Position numbers and translations under genes: made by a program. Positions 51,561-60,520 of a stretch of DNA of 64,000 nucleotides are shown here, in pieces. The stretch comes from Thermoproteota archaeon (GTDB lineage Archaea; Thermoproteota; Thermoprotei_A; Sulfolobales; NBVN01), in NCBI GenBank assembly GCA_030550455.1, contig JAUQPH010000002.1:36950-100949 (forward strand), given 5' to 3'. Position 1 is the first letter of the stretch. The number at the start of each line of letters is the position of its first letter. Under the pieces are notes generated by a model, which had not been told where the DNA came from, made no database searches, and saw nothing but the letters and a program-made list of their open reading frames with translations.

Positions 51561-51877
51561 GGGCAAACGAGTTTGTTGGGTGTTTCTTTTCCTTTAGTTT
51601 TTGTTGGTTTCTCTAGGGTGCTTAGAGCTCTTGGTGTGATTAAGTCAAGCAGGGTTTGTAAACCGATGAGTACGTATAGATGCTTTGGTGATCCTAGGCT
51701 TCCGAGACCTACGGCAGACCGTGGGGAGGAGGCTCAGGGAAACCGTGATGACCCACCCTAGGAAAACCTACAGAGACCTAGGACGGAAAACGGTGTGGCA
51801 GCATGTAGCAGTAATGTACCGCATTCACCATGGCTTACTTATATACTCATAGACTATACTACTTGGGCACGCTCCTG

Positions 51878-52774
51878 ATGCTTAAGGATAGATTTGGTAG
51901 ACCTGTAACGCATGTTCGTCTCTCTGTAACTAATCGTTGCAACTACTCCTGCGTTTACTGCCACAGAGAGGGTCTTACTTACTCAAGCGAGGAACTTTCT
52001 CCAGAAGACTGGGATTTCTTCATAAGGGTGGCTACGGGGCTTGGACTAAGATACTATAAGGTAACTGGTGGTGAGCCGCTACTTTACGGTGGAATCGTAG
52101 ATGTTATATCGTCAGTAAGAAGGTATGGTGGCATTCCATCTATAACTACGAATGGATACTTACTGAAAGAGTTCGCAGAACCCTTATCGAGGGCGGGCAT
52201 AGACCACATTAATGTCTCACTCCATTCTTTAAAAAGAGACGTGTTTGCAGCTCTAACCGGTTACGACGCCTTAGATAAAGTGCTATCAGGAATACGAGAG
52301 GCTTTAAACTACGGAATTAAGCTTAAGATAAACTACCTAGTTCTAAAACCTAACTTAAGCGAGATATGGAGCTTACTAGATTTTGCTTCAAGTAATGGTT
52401 TAGATGTTAACGTAATTGAGCTAATTCCTCTTGGAGTAAGTAAGGAGCTATATGAATCACTTCACGTGGACCTCGATGGTATAGTAAGCTATCTCGAAAC
52501 TGTAAGCATTAAGAAGCATGTAGAGCAGTTTCAAAATAGGACCGTCTACACTCTTCCGTCAGGAATCAAAGTATACGTCATAAAAGGCTATGGAAACCCC
52601 TTGATGTGTGCAGGTTGTTCAAGAATACGCGTTGGACCAGATGGAAAACTAAAGTTATGTATTTATAGAGAAGTGTATCTAGACCTGAAGCAATCGATTA
52701 AGGCGAGAAAAGAGTTTGAAGTTATGGAGATCTTGGCTAAAGCCGTTGAAGCGAGAGAACCGTACTTTAGATAA
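51878..52774 (+). CDS. moaA: Radical SAM GTP 3',8-cyclase MoaA
   Basis: 298 residues from ATG 51878. The longer frame from 51830 is rejected because it contains the likely TATA box (CTTATATAC near 51837). MoaA starts molybdenum/tungsten cofactor synthesis by converting GTP to 3',8-cyclo-GTP. Evidence: RLSVTNRCNYSCVYCHREG with CxxxCxxC (near 14-30), TGGEPLL (near 65), the C-terminal second cluster CAGCSRIRVGPDGKLKLC (near 250-267). Its product is needed by the tungsten enzyme at 62201. Confidence 0.93.
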   Translation: MLKDRFGRPVTHVRLSVTNRCNYSCVYCHREGLTYSSEELSPEDWDFFIRVATGLGLRYYKVTGGEPLLYGGIVDVISSVRRYGGIPSITTNGYLLKEFAEPLSRAGIDHINVSLHSLKRDVFAALTGYDALDKVLSGIREALNYGIKLKINYLVLKPNLSEIWSLLDFASSNGLDVNVIELIPLGVSKELYESLHVDLDGIVSYLETVSIKKHVEQFQNRTVYTLPSGIKVYVIKGYGNPLMCAGCSRIRVGPDGKLKLCIYREVYLDLKQSIKARKEFEVMEILAKAVEAREPYFR

Positions 52775-52964
52775 AACCTAAAGTGTTTACGTGCTACTCA
52801 CCTCGCGTTAGTCTACGTGTGCCAATGTTCACTACTATTGTGTAGTAATGTCGTGTTGATAACGTGTATTTTCCTATATATGCTTCTGCTTGAACTCTAT
52901 AAGTATTCTGAGTACTGTTTCCCAAGCTATCACTAGTCTATTTTAAGTACTACGAGAGCTATTG

Positions 52965-53768
52965 ATGGGTAACTCAGGAGTGAGTATGGTGTTCATAGCT
53001 GGACCTGCGGGTTCAGGAAAATCTATGCTTACTTCGACATTAGCGTTGTGGTTTGAGAGGTTTGAGTATAGCGTATGTAAAGTAAACCTGGACCCCGCTG
53101 CCGAGCTCTTACCCTATGTTCCAGATGTCGATGTGAGAAGGTATGTAAACGCTAGGGAGTTAATGCTTAAGCGAGGATTAGGACCTAATGGTGCTTTACT
53201 GGCCAGCATGGACGAGTTACTCAACTATGTAGTAGAAATCAAAACCGAGATAGAGGACTGTCGAGCAGACTACGTGTTGACCGACTTGCCTGGACAACTT
53301 GAAGTAATAGCGTTTAGATTGCTTGGTCCGAGGTTACTACACGAACTATCTGAGGGAAGTAAGGCGGTGATGGTGTTCTTGGTAGACGCAAGACTCGTAT
53401 CGAGAATGTACTCTGCTTATTCTCTTTTACTACTAGCTTTATCAACCATGTATCGACTTAACCTGCCCATGGTTTTAGCTATAAATAAGATAGACCTTGT
53501 TGTAGACTTAACTACTTATAGTGGCTCAAAGCTATACGAAAAGCTTTACGAAGCGATACCCATATACAGGCTTCTGTCAGAGTATAGCGAGTGTCCATCT
53601 TTAATCACCAGCGAGAGTTTTCTTGACGTATCGATATCACTACAACTCTGCGAGGTATTCAGACAGTTTATTAAACCACCTATACCCATTTCAGCACGAG
53701 AAGCTGTAGGTCTCGACAGTCTCATAGCTGAGATAGAAAATACTGTAGCTACCTATAAAGAAGGGTAA
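52965..53768 (+). CDS. GPN-loop GTPase
   Basis: 267 residues from ATG 52965. P-loop AGPAGSGKSMLTSTLA (near 13-28), NLDPAAELLPYVPDVDVRRYV (near 45-65), the GPN triplet in GLGPNGALLASMDEL (near 79), TDLPGQLE (near 108-115) and NKIDL (near 178) are the family motifs. Archaeal GPN GTPases are dimers related to eukaryotic factors that help RNA polymerase II assembly; the archaeal role is not firmly known. A promoter-like TATTTTAAG lies near 52938. Confidence 0.92.
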   Translation: MGNSGVSMVFIAGPAGSGKSMLTSTLALWFERFEYSVCKVNLDPAAELLPYVPDVDVRRYVNARELMLKRGLGPNGALLASMDELLNYVVEIKTEIEDCRADYVLTDLPGQLEVIAFRLLGPRLLHELSEGSKAVMVFLVDARLVSRMYSAYSLLLLALSTMYRLNLPMVLAINKIDLVVDLTTYSGSKLYEKLYEAIPIYRLLSEYSECPSLITSESFLDVSISLQLCEVFRQFIKPPIPISAREAVGLDSLIAEIENTVATYKEG

Positions 53769-53784
53769 TGCGTTTATTGATTTG

Positions 53785-53835
53785 AGAGTCGGCCCTCTTT
53801 AGCGGGAAACGTTAGCAGGGGAAGGCTGACACTCT
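53785..53835 (+). ncRNA. Possible structured RNA hairpin
   Basis: Nested pairs in a 51-nt stretch: AGAGT (53785) with ACTCT (53831), CCCT (53793) with AGGG (53817), and TAGCG (53800) with CGTTA (53810) around a GGAAA loop, with internal bulges. It could be a small guide RNA or a terminator-like fold after the GPN gene. The remaining 53836-53933 is AT-rich and probably the promoter of the next gene. Confidence 0.3.
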
Positions 53836-53933
53836 AGAGACTCTATTATCATGAATAGTGAAACTTAAAGTAACTACACAAGACAAGATATAAAATTAAT
53901 TAAATTAAAAGAAGTAAGATAGCTGATCACGGT

Positions 53934-54731
53934 GTGAATTTGAGTAGTCGAGTGACGATCGGAATAGAGCCTCTTGACGTAGGTGCGCCCGAGGGAATTT
54001 TGCGCACGTCAACTGTGCTAATAGCTGGTGAATCCGGTACAGGCAAGTCGGCACTTATCGCTCACATAGCAGCGAACTTCATGTTTAAAGGCGAGAAGTG
54101 CGTGTATGTAGCTCTAGATGATTCTCCTGACTCCTTCGTCGAGCAGTTAGAGAGCTTTAGGTGGCCAGGTCGAGATTTTTACGCTAGAGAGTTATTGTAT
54201 ATAATTGATGGTTATACGTACACTACAGGTAAGTACTTAGCCTCAGCTTACTCTAAGAGAAGCGTTAACGTACAGAAAATAGATGAACTAACCTACTCCA
54301 TACTTAATTCGGTGGAGGAGCTCAAGCTAGATGGTTCTGGTGTTCTCATAGTGGATTCACTAAACGACCTACTGTATTTTCACGACATGTCTAAGATAGT
54401 GATGCTGATAAAGTCCATTAGAGCTCATGTATCTAAGTCGAGAAAGGTACTTAGTTTCATAGTTCTTCATACAGACACGGAGGAGATGATGGAGCTCGAA
54501 AAGAACATAGAGCACTTGTTTGATGGAGTTATATATACTAGAATAAACGAAGACTTAAGAAAAATAGGAATACCTCTTAAGGAGTTGTTGGTGAAGAAGC
54601 TACGGGGGGTTCCAACTAATCCCTTCTGGATACCGTATGCTGTAACTAGTTCAGGTGTTCGCCCTGTAGACTTCGAGAAGCTCACGAGCCTAATTAAATC
54701 CAAGCTTGAGGAGTACGAGAGGCTTAAGTAG
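53934..54731 (+). CDS. KaiC/RecA-like ATPase
   Basis: 265 residues, GTG start. A single RecA-fold domain: VLIAGESGTGKSALIAHIAANFM (near 28-50) is Walker A, GEKCVYVALDDSPDSFVEQLESF follows, and GVLIVDSLNDLLYF (near 137) is Walker B. Such archaeal single-domain KaiC-like proteins are widespread and often signalling ATPases; the exact role is unknown. The adjacent ferredoxin starts just after its stop. Confidence 0.87.
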   Translation: MNLSSRVTIGIEPLDVGAPEGILRTSTVLIAGESGTGKSALIAHIAANFMFKGEKCVYVALDDSPDSFVEQLESFRWPGRDFYARELLYIIDGYTYTTGKYLASAYSKRSVNVQKIDELTYSILNSVEELKLDGSGVLIVDSLNDLLYFHDMSKIVMLIKSIRAHVSKSRKVLSFIVLHTDTEEMMELEKNIEHLFDGVIYTRINEDLRKIGIPLKELLVKKLRGVPTNPFWIPYAVTSSGVRPVDFEKLTSLIKSKLEEYERLK

Positions 54732-54732
54732 T

Positions 54733-54963
54733 TTGAAGGTCTTAATCGAAGTCTCTGGTTCCTGCAACGTGTGCGGTCTTTGTGTAGAGTATTGTCCGAC
54801 ACGTGTTTTTCGAGTCGTTGGCACTCGGCTAAGTGTAAACCAAGGTGAGTGTATTTACTGTAAAGGTTGCGAGGTCATATGTCCGGTTAAGGCTATAAGT
54901 GTTCGCGCTCTAAACGATGACCTCCTCATTCTAAAGAGGAAAACGCTTATCTCAGTAAAGTAG
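54733..54963 (+). CDS. Ferredoxin-like protein, 2x[4Fe-4S]
   Basis: 76 residues from TTG 54733, one base after the upstream stop. Two cluster motifs, CNVCGLCVEYCP and CIYCKGCEVICP, the second with altered spacing (CxxCxxCxxxC kept). It is a small electron carrier; the coupling to the KaiC-like gene suggests a joint role, which is inference. Confidence 0.88.
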   Translation: MKVLIEVSGSCNVCGLCVEYCPTRVFRVVGTRLSVNQGECIYCKGCEVICPVKAISVRALNDDLLILKRKTLISVK

Positions 54964-55055
54964 TTTAACATTAATACATTAAAAAGAGAGAAAAGTGTGC
55001 TGAGAATACTGAGGGACATCAAGAAATTTTTATAAGCTCTGTATAAAAATCTACC

Positions 55056-56507
55056 TTGGTGTATCCCGTGGTAGAACCCAGGACTATGTATGTCTTAGTG
55101 ATCATAGCGGTACTAATAGCTGGGTTTGTAGGATACTTTGCGGGTTCTGCTACAACGGGTTATGCTACAGTCACAGAGTTTAAAACTGTAGTCTCTCCTA
55201 CTACCATAACGTACTACCCTGCTGTAGCTGTCTCTCCAGAGAAGATTCGAGCAGCGTGGATATACGTTGGACCTATCGGTGACTTAGGTTGGTCCTATAT
55301 GCATGATCTTGGTAGGAGAGTCGTCGAGAGCCTCTTTAAGCAATGGCTAGAGACTACTTACTATGAAGCCGTATCTGAAGCAGAGCTACTATCGCGGATA
55401 GACGAGCTCGTTCGAGCTGGGTATACAGTGATCTTTACAACATCCTTCGAATTCATGGAGAAAACCTATGAGGCAGCTAAGAAGTATCCTAACGTAATGT
55501 TTTTCCACTGCAGTGGCTATATGAGGTGGGACAATATGGGAACATACTTTGCCGACCTCTACCAGGTCTACTACTTAAACGGACTAATGGCGGGGGCTTT
55601 AACTAAGACTGGTAAGATAGGTTATGTAGCAGCGTTTACTATACCTGAAGTAATAAGACACATTAACGCTTTTGCTATAGGTGCTAAAGAAGTAGGAGAA
55701 CAGTTAGGTAAAAATATCGAGGTATACGTAGTGGAGATAGGAGCATGGTTCGCTCCAGATAAAGCTGTTGACGCAGCTAGGTACCTAGTTGATGTGGTGG
55801 GTGTGGATGTAATTGCGTTTACTGAAGACAGCTCGGCTATAGTCGAGTACGCGCAGGAGCAGTATAAAAGAGGAAAGGAGGTCTATGTCTTCAGTCACTA
55901 CGGGCCTATGTACGAGTTTGGTCCTGACGTTGTAGTCTCAGGTCAGCTTGTTAGATGGGAGGTAATATATGCTGATATATTAACTAAGATAAGAAGTGGA
56001 GTACTCAACCCGCTAAACCTAAGAAATGTAGACTACTGGTATCTCCTTAATACGGGGGCTGTAGAACTTGGGGCCCACGTATTTGAGAACGGGACCGTTA
56101 TGATGGTGAACCCGAAGTTTGTACCAAAGCTAAGAGAGGTAGTAGTCAAAGACAGATTGGCCGGTGATAAGATATCGGTGTTCGACCTTGTAATGAGAAG
56201 GTACGAACAAATGAGGCGAGCACCTATTCTTCAAGCACTTCAGTTCTCGGCTTTGACTCACGAGTTAGAGAACTTAACCTACGTAGATATAGGAGGTAAA
56301 GAGAGGTTATACTTAGTTTCTACAGAGTTTGATCCGTTCATAGGGCCTCTAGATGGCTGGTGTAAGTACACGGGAACCTACGCTTTTACTGAATACTGCA
56401 AGAAGTCAGATAAGGTGTCGATACCTGCTGGTGTAAGACTGGGTCACGCAGATCTTTGGAACATGGATTGGTTCGTAAGCTGGGTAAAATACCTGGGGGG
56501 AAGGTAA
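55056..56507 (+). CDS. BMP-family nucleoside-binding lipoprotein-like protein
   Basis: Up to 483 residues. The start is uncertain: TTG 55056, GTG 55059 and GTG 55068 all follow a TATA-like TTTTTATAAG near 55030. One N-terminal helix (MYVLVIIAVLIAGFVGYFAGSATTG) acts as signal or membrane anchor. The binding domain shows RAAWIYVGPIGDLGWSYMHDLGR (near 66-88), FTTSFEF, GKIGYVAAFTIPEVIRHINAFAIGAKEV (near 184-211) and the usual DVIAFTEDSS. These are hallmarks of the BMP/PnrA family, which binds nucleosides for ABC import. First gene of a four-gene operon. Confidence 0.88.
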   Translation: MVYPVVEPRTMYVLVIIAVLIAGFVGYFAGSATTGYATVTEFKTVVSPTTITYYPAVAVSPEKIRAAWIYVGPIGDLGWSYMHDLGRRVVESLFKQWLETTYYEAVSEAELLSRIDELVRAGYTVIFTTSFEFMEKTYEAAKKYPNVMFFHCSGYMRWDNMGTYFADLYQVYYLNGLMAGALTKTGKIGYVAAFTIPEVIRHINAFAIGAKEVGEQLGKNIEVYVVEIGAWFAPDKAVDAARYLVDVVGVDVIAFTEDSSAIVEYAQEQYKRGKEVYVFSHYGPMYEFGPDVVVSGQLVRWEVIYADILTKIRSGVLNPLNLRNVDYWYLLNTGAVELGAHVFENGTVMMVNPKFVPKLREVVVKDRLAGDKISVFDLVMRRYEQMRRAPILQALQFSALTHELENLTYVDIGGKERLYLVSTEFDPFIGPLDGWCKYTGTYAFTEYCKKSDKVSIPAGVRLGHADLWNMDWFVSWVKYLGGR

Positions 56508-56518
56508 GGAGACTAGAA

Positions 56519-58036
56519 ATGGTTTTTTCGTCTACACAACCCGCTCTTCGCGTTACGGGTGTAACTAAGAGGTTCCCCGGAGTTCTGGCTTTAGATAGAG
56601 TATCCCTAGATCTTTATTCCGGTGAGATACACTCTCTACTTGGAGAAAACGGTTCAGGTAAATCAACTCTAGCTAAGGTCATCGCAGGTATATACGTACC
56701 AGATGAAGGTAGCATCGAGGTATTAGGAAAGCCCCTCAAACCTGTAAGTCCGGCGGACGCCATTAATCATGGCATCTTTTACTTGCCCCAAAGTCCTAAC
56801 TTAATAGACAAGCTTACCGTAACTGAGAACGTGCTCTTAACACTAAGATCGTATGGTGTTATGTCGAAAGTTAAAGAAGTTAAAGGACTAGTGATTAGGG
56901 AAGCTCAAAACATAGGCTCACCCATAGACCCGGAAGCCGAAGTAGGTAAGTTAAGCTACACTCAAAAACAAGTAGTAGAGCTGATGAAGGCATCTTTGCT
57001 GGGCACCAGAATACTGCTTGTCGACGAAGTAACAACATACCTGCCGAGGTCTGTTAGAGAGAAGTTCTATGAGTACCTGAATAGACTAAAGAGTGAGGGC
57101 AAGGCAGTTCTTCTCATAACGCACAAAATCCCCGAAGCAATCGAGGTAGCAGATAGAATTACGGTCATGCGGTCCGGTAAGGTAGTTAAAACGTTAGAGA
57201 GGAAGGAGTTTGACATAGATTTAATCAGGAAACTAATGTTTGAAAACAACGGTCTAAGCGCCTACACAGCTGAAGGACTTTCGGTAGAACATATCACGAA
57301 AGACGAGAAAGCAGTAATCCGATTAGAAGATGTATGGGCTACCGACGAAAGCGGTAATTACGCTCTCAGGGGTGTGCGGATCAGTGTTAGACCTAGGGAG
57401 ATTCTAGGGATAGTGGGGATCTCGGGCAGTGGTCAAAGGGAGTTGTCTGAGGTTTTAATAGGTCTCAGGTCTGTTGAGAGAGGTCGATACTACCTAGATG
57501 GAGTCGACGTTACTAACAAAGGCTCTAAAGTAGTGAGAGCAGCTGGAGTCGGGTTCGTCTCTGAGGTTCCTCTCTACTACAGCCTATCTGGAGATCTTAG
57601 CTTAACTGAAAACATGGCACTAGTGATTCGCGATGGTGGTCTGTTTCTTTCACTAAAGTCTCTTTCAGCAAAGACTAGGGAGATTATGGAAAAATATGGA
57701 ATTGTGGCAGCATCACCTAAAACTCAAGCAAAGGTTCTATCCGGTGGTAATGTCATGAGGTTTGTGATAGCTAGAGAACTAGAATTTGCTAGGAAAGCTC
57801 TAATAGCTTTGAATCCTACGAGGTCCTTAGACGAGAGGTCTGTACTAAGCTTTATTAGTACTCTAAAGAAGCGTGTGCGAAGAGATGGGCTTTCCGTAGT
57901 ATACATTAGTGAGAGCTTAGACGAGGTTCTTCAAGTAAGCGACGTTATAGCCGTTATAAACAACGGCAAGATAATGGGAGTTTATGATAGGAGAACTGTT
58001 GAGAGGGAAGTTCTAGAGAAGCTTATGGTGATGTAG
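56519..58036 (+). CDS. Nucleoside ABC importer ATPase (two NBDs)
   Basis: 505 residues from ATG 56519 (AAGGAGA upstream); a longer overlapping frame is rejected. NBD1: GENGSGKSTLAKV, YLPQSPNL, LSYTQKQVVELMKA, ILLVDEVTTYLP. NBD2: GISGSGQRELSEVLIG, where Walker A lacks Lys, as usual in this family, and LSGGNVMRFVIAREL. The layout matches YufO/BmpA-type and ribose-type fused ATPases. Confidence 0.9.
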   Translation: MVFSSTQPALRVTGVTKRFPGVLALDRVSLDLYSGEIHSLLGENGSGKSTLAKVIAGIYVPDEGSIEVLGKPLKPVSPADAINHGIFYLPQSPNLIDKLTVTENVLLTLRSYGVMSKVKEVKGLVIREAQNIGSPIDPEAEVGKLSYTQKQVVELMKASLLGTRILLVDEVTTYLPRSVREKFYEYLNRLKSEGKAVLLITHKIPEAIEVADRITVMRSGKVVKTLERKEFDIDLIRKLMFENNGLSAYTAEGLSVEHITKDEKAVIRLEDVWATDESGNYALRGVRISVRPREILGIVGISGSGQRELSEVLIGLRSVERGRYYLDGVDVTNKGSKVVRAAGVGFVSEVPLYYSLSGDLSLTENMALVIRDGGLFLSLKSLSAKTREIMEKYGIVAASPKTQAKVLSGGNVMRFVIARELEFARKALIALNPTRSLDERSVLSFISTLKKRVRRDGLSVVYISESLDEVLQVSDVIAVINNGKIMGVYDRRTVEREVLEKLMVM

Positions 58037-59167
58037 TTGGTAAAAATCTCACTAGTAATAACTAAGCGCTATAAAAGAACCATAATCGAGTCAACACCTG
58101 TAATACTGATGGGGTCTCTGCTGACCGGCCTAGTAATGTCTTACTTAATCATTTGGGCTACCGTAGGTCTCGACCCGCTTAGCTTCTTCACCACGTTCTA
58201 TCAGACACTGGTGTCATACACTGGGTTGCTAGAATCATTGCTGTTTCTAACGATCCTAGGTACAGCAATATCTATAGCATTCTACGGGTCTTACTGGAAC
58301 GTCGGTGCCGAAGGTCAGTACGTTCTAGGCATGCTTGGTGCTATATACGTCGTGATGTTCTCTCCACTAAGTGGTTTTTTATCGGGTAATGATCTCGTGA
58401 GTGCAGCAGTTCTTAAGCTCGCTGCCATACTCTTAGGTGGAGCACTTGGTGCCTTGTGGTCACTAATACCCGGTCTCATTAAAGTATTTACTAAAATAAG
58501 TGAGATACCTATAATGCTGTTAATGAACTACATTGCTTACAGTCTCTCCGACTACCTAACGGCTGGACCATGGAAGGGTAGGTACACGTATGGTTACATC
58601 AGAACCGACATGATATCTGAATCAGCGAGGCTGACCGTCATTCCTGGACTAGAGACTTTGAGGTACGAGGTAGTAATAGCAGCTATCGTAGTGCTTGTTT
58701 CGATTTACTTAATCCTAGACCATACACTGTTGGGACTAAAGATCAAGTTCTTAGGGACAAACCCCACTGCTCTAAAGTCTTCCGGGTTTGATGAAAGGAA
58801 GGTTACAGTATCTGTAGCTACTATTAGCGGCTTTATTGCCGGTCTAGCTGGCGCTATGAGGCTCCTAGGATACGACTACCGCTTGCCCTACAACATAGGT
58901 GACGGCAAGACAGGCTTCTATGGTTATACTGCCATTCTAGTAGCTTGGCTTTCCTTTAGGGACATCAGGTTTATTGTACCTTCAGCGATTATAGTTTCAG
59001 CTTTAAGTAGCTTCGGCTACAGAATCCAGATGAGCCTTAAAGGCCTGTTACCACCCGGCATCTCAGCTTATGCCTTTTCTCAGATATTCATCGGAACCAC
59101 CCTTATAGTATATACTCTAACTAGGATAACGAAAGAGTTTTCAGTGAAGCTGGTGATTAGAAGGTGA
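58037..59167 (+). CDS. Nucleoside ABC importer permease 1
   Basis: 376 residues, TTG start directly after the ATPase stop. About nine hydrophobic helices. AISIAFYGSYWNVGAEGQYVLGMLGA (near 77-102) and the cytosolic loop LGTNPTALKSSGFDERKVTVSVATISGFIAGLAGAMRLLG (near 240-280) are typical of BMP-linked permeases. It overlaps the second permease by 4 bp. Confidence 0.9.
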   Translation: MVKISLVITKRYKRTIIESTPVILMGSLLTGLVMSYLIIWATVGLDPLSFFTTFYQTLVSYTGLLESLLFLTILGTAISIAFYGSYWNVGAEGQYVLGMLGAIYVVMFSPLSGFLSGNDLVSAAVLKLAAILLGGALGALWSLIPGLIKVFTKISEIPIMLLMNYIAYSLSDYLTAGPWKGRYTYGYIRTDMISESARLTVIPGLETLRYEVVIAAIVVLVSIYLILDHTLLGLKIKFLGTNPTALKSSGFDERKVTVSVATISGFIAGLAGAMRLLGYDYRLPYNIGDGKTGFYGYTAILVAWLSFRDIRFIVPSAIIVSALSSFGYRIQMSLKGLLPPGISAYAFSQIFIGTTLIVYTLTRITKEFSVKLVIRR

Positions 59168-60090
59168 ACGAGTTCTTAGATTGGTTCGTCCGAACGCTGG
59201 CATCGGCCTATGTAGTTTATACTCTTGTCGGCGTTGGGAACGCTATCATAGAAAGATCGGGTGTTCTCAATCTAGGTATCGACGGGCTTTTTATGTTAAG
59301 TGCCTCACTAGCCTATACTTACGCCATACAGATGTCATCACTAATTCAAACAGGTTTTCTAGCTGTAGGTATCTCGTTACTACTAACAGCAGCGACTACT
59401 GCTCTCCTATATTCTTTATTTATGGTATTAAACACGGTATTACCAATAAGCCAGGGCGCCATAGGCCTATCGTTTATGTTTGTAGGTTACGGGCTGGCTG
59501 CTATAGTAGGAAACATAGGGAGGCTCATATTCAGTTTGCAGAGAGTTAGGATAGAGTATATCAGTATAACACATGTTAGTGCGGTCTTCATCTATCTTAC
59601 TACAATTTTGGCTGTTTTATTAGCCTATTTACTACTATACAAATACAAGCTAGGAGTGCTGATAAGAGCTGTGGGAGAAGACCCCAGGTTGGTTAGTCAG
59701 ATCGGTGTTAACGTTACTTACGTTAGACTTCTGTCGGGTCTTCTAGGAGGAGCATTCATAGGCTTGGGAGGTGCGCTATTTACTTTATGGAGAGTAGGTG
59801 GCTGGTCCCAGGGTCAGGGCCTTAACCACGGCTGGCTTGCTTACGCTGTATCTATTGCCGGCTGGAGATTTCCACCTCTAGTAGCTCTAGTTTCAATATT
59901 CTTTTCGGCAGCATACGTTCTGCTCCCCCATCTTCAGAGCTTAGGAATGCCCATAGAGGTATCTACGGCAGCACCATACATCACGTCGATAGTTCTCATG
60001 GTCGTAGTGTCTACATTACATAGAAAGAGTAGATTACTAGCAGACCCCAAATCCCTTGGGCGCTCATTCTATAGAGAGGAGCAAGTATAA
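59164..60090 (+). CDS. Nucleoside ABC importer permease 2
   Basis: 308 residues, GTG start overlapping the previous stop (GTGA). NAIIERSGVLNLGIDGLFMLSASLAYTY (near 26-53) and RAVGEDPRLVSQIGVNVTYVRLLSGLLGGAFIGLGGALFTL (near 168-208) match the family's second permease. About eight helices. Together with the three upstream genes it forms a complete nucleoside importer. Confidence 0.9.
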   Translation: MNEFLDWFVRTLASAYVVYTLVGVGNAIIERSGVLNLGIDGLFMLSASLAYTYAIQMSSLIQTGFLAVGISLLLTAATTALLYSLFMVLNTVLPISQGAIGLSFMFVGYGLAAIVGNIGRLIFSLQRVRIEYISITHVSAVFIYLTTILAVLLAYLLLYKYKLGVLIRAVGEDPRLVSQIGVNVTYVRLLSGLLGGAFIGLGGALFTLWRVGGWSQGQGLNHGWLAYAVSIAGWRFPPLVALVSIFFSAAYVLLPHLQSLGMPIEVSTAAPYITSIVLMVVVSTLHRKSRLLADPKSLGRSFYREEQV

Positions 60091-60254
60091 ACAAACGCCT
60101 GCTACCCATCGAACTAAGTATTTAGATTGTTCTCAAGTTATGTTTCGTATCGTAACTAAAGAATGTTTTACATGTTTTCAGAAGAATTCAAAGATTCGCT
60201 TTTATAGTGGTTGCCCGTATCCGTTAGCTAGGGTTTTTGGTTGTTTTAGCTGTT

Positions 60255-60515
60255 TTGGTTTTTCCAGACACGGGTTCATCCACCTGGTTATCCCCTTTCT
60301 CCCCGCCTACGGCTCCAGGGGGTCGCTATACTCCCTAGGGCCATAGGTGAAGAGTGGTTCACAGAGCTCCGTCTCCCGCCAACGGCTCACCAGCTCATCG
60401 ACTTCTAGCTACTAAAACACCTAGTCATCTATATACTTCTAGGTCGAATCCTGAAACCCATAGAAATACCCCAAATAACCAGGAAAAACAAAAAATAGAC
60501 AACCTGCGGACGATC
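60255..60515 (-). repeat. Dispersed repeat family 2, copy 2
   Basis: Second copy of the family seen at 18339-18600, same orientation. It ends with AGACAACCTGCGGAC six bases from the SAM hydrolase stop. Shared words include CACGGGTTCAT, CCCCGCCTACGGCTC and GGTGAAGAGTGGTT. The minus strand can be read as VNHSSPM-like TnpB-end phrases. 60091-60254 holds nothing recognised. Confidence 0.6.
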
Positions 60516-60520
60516 TGCAG

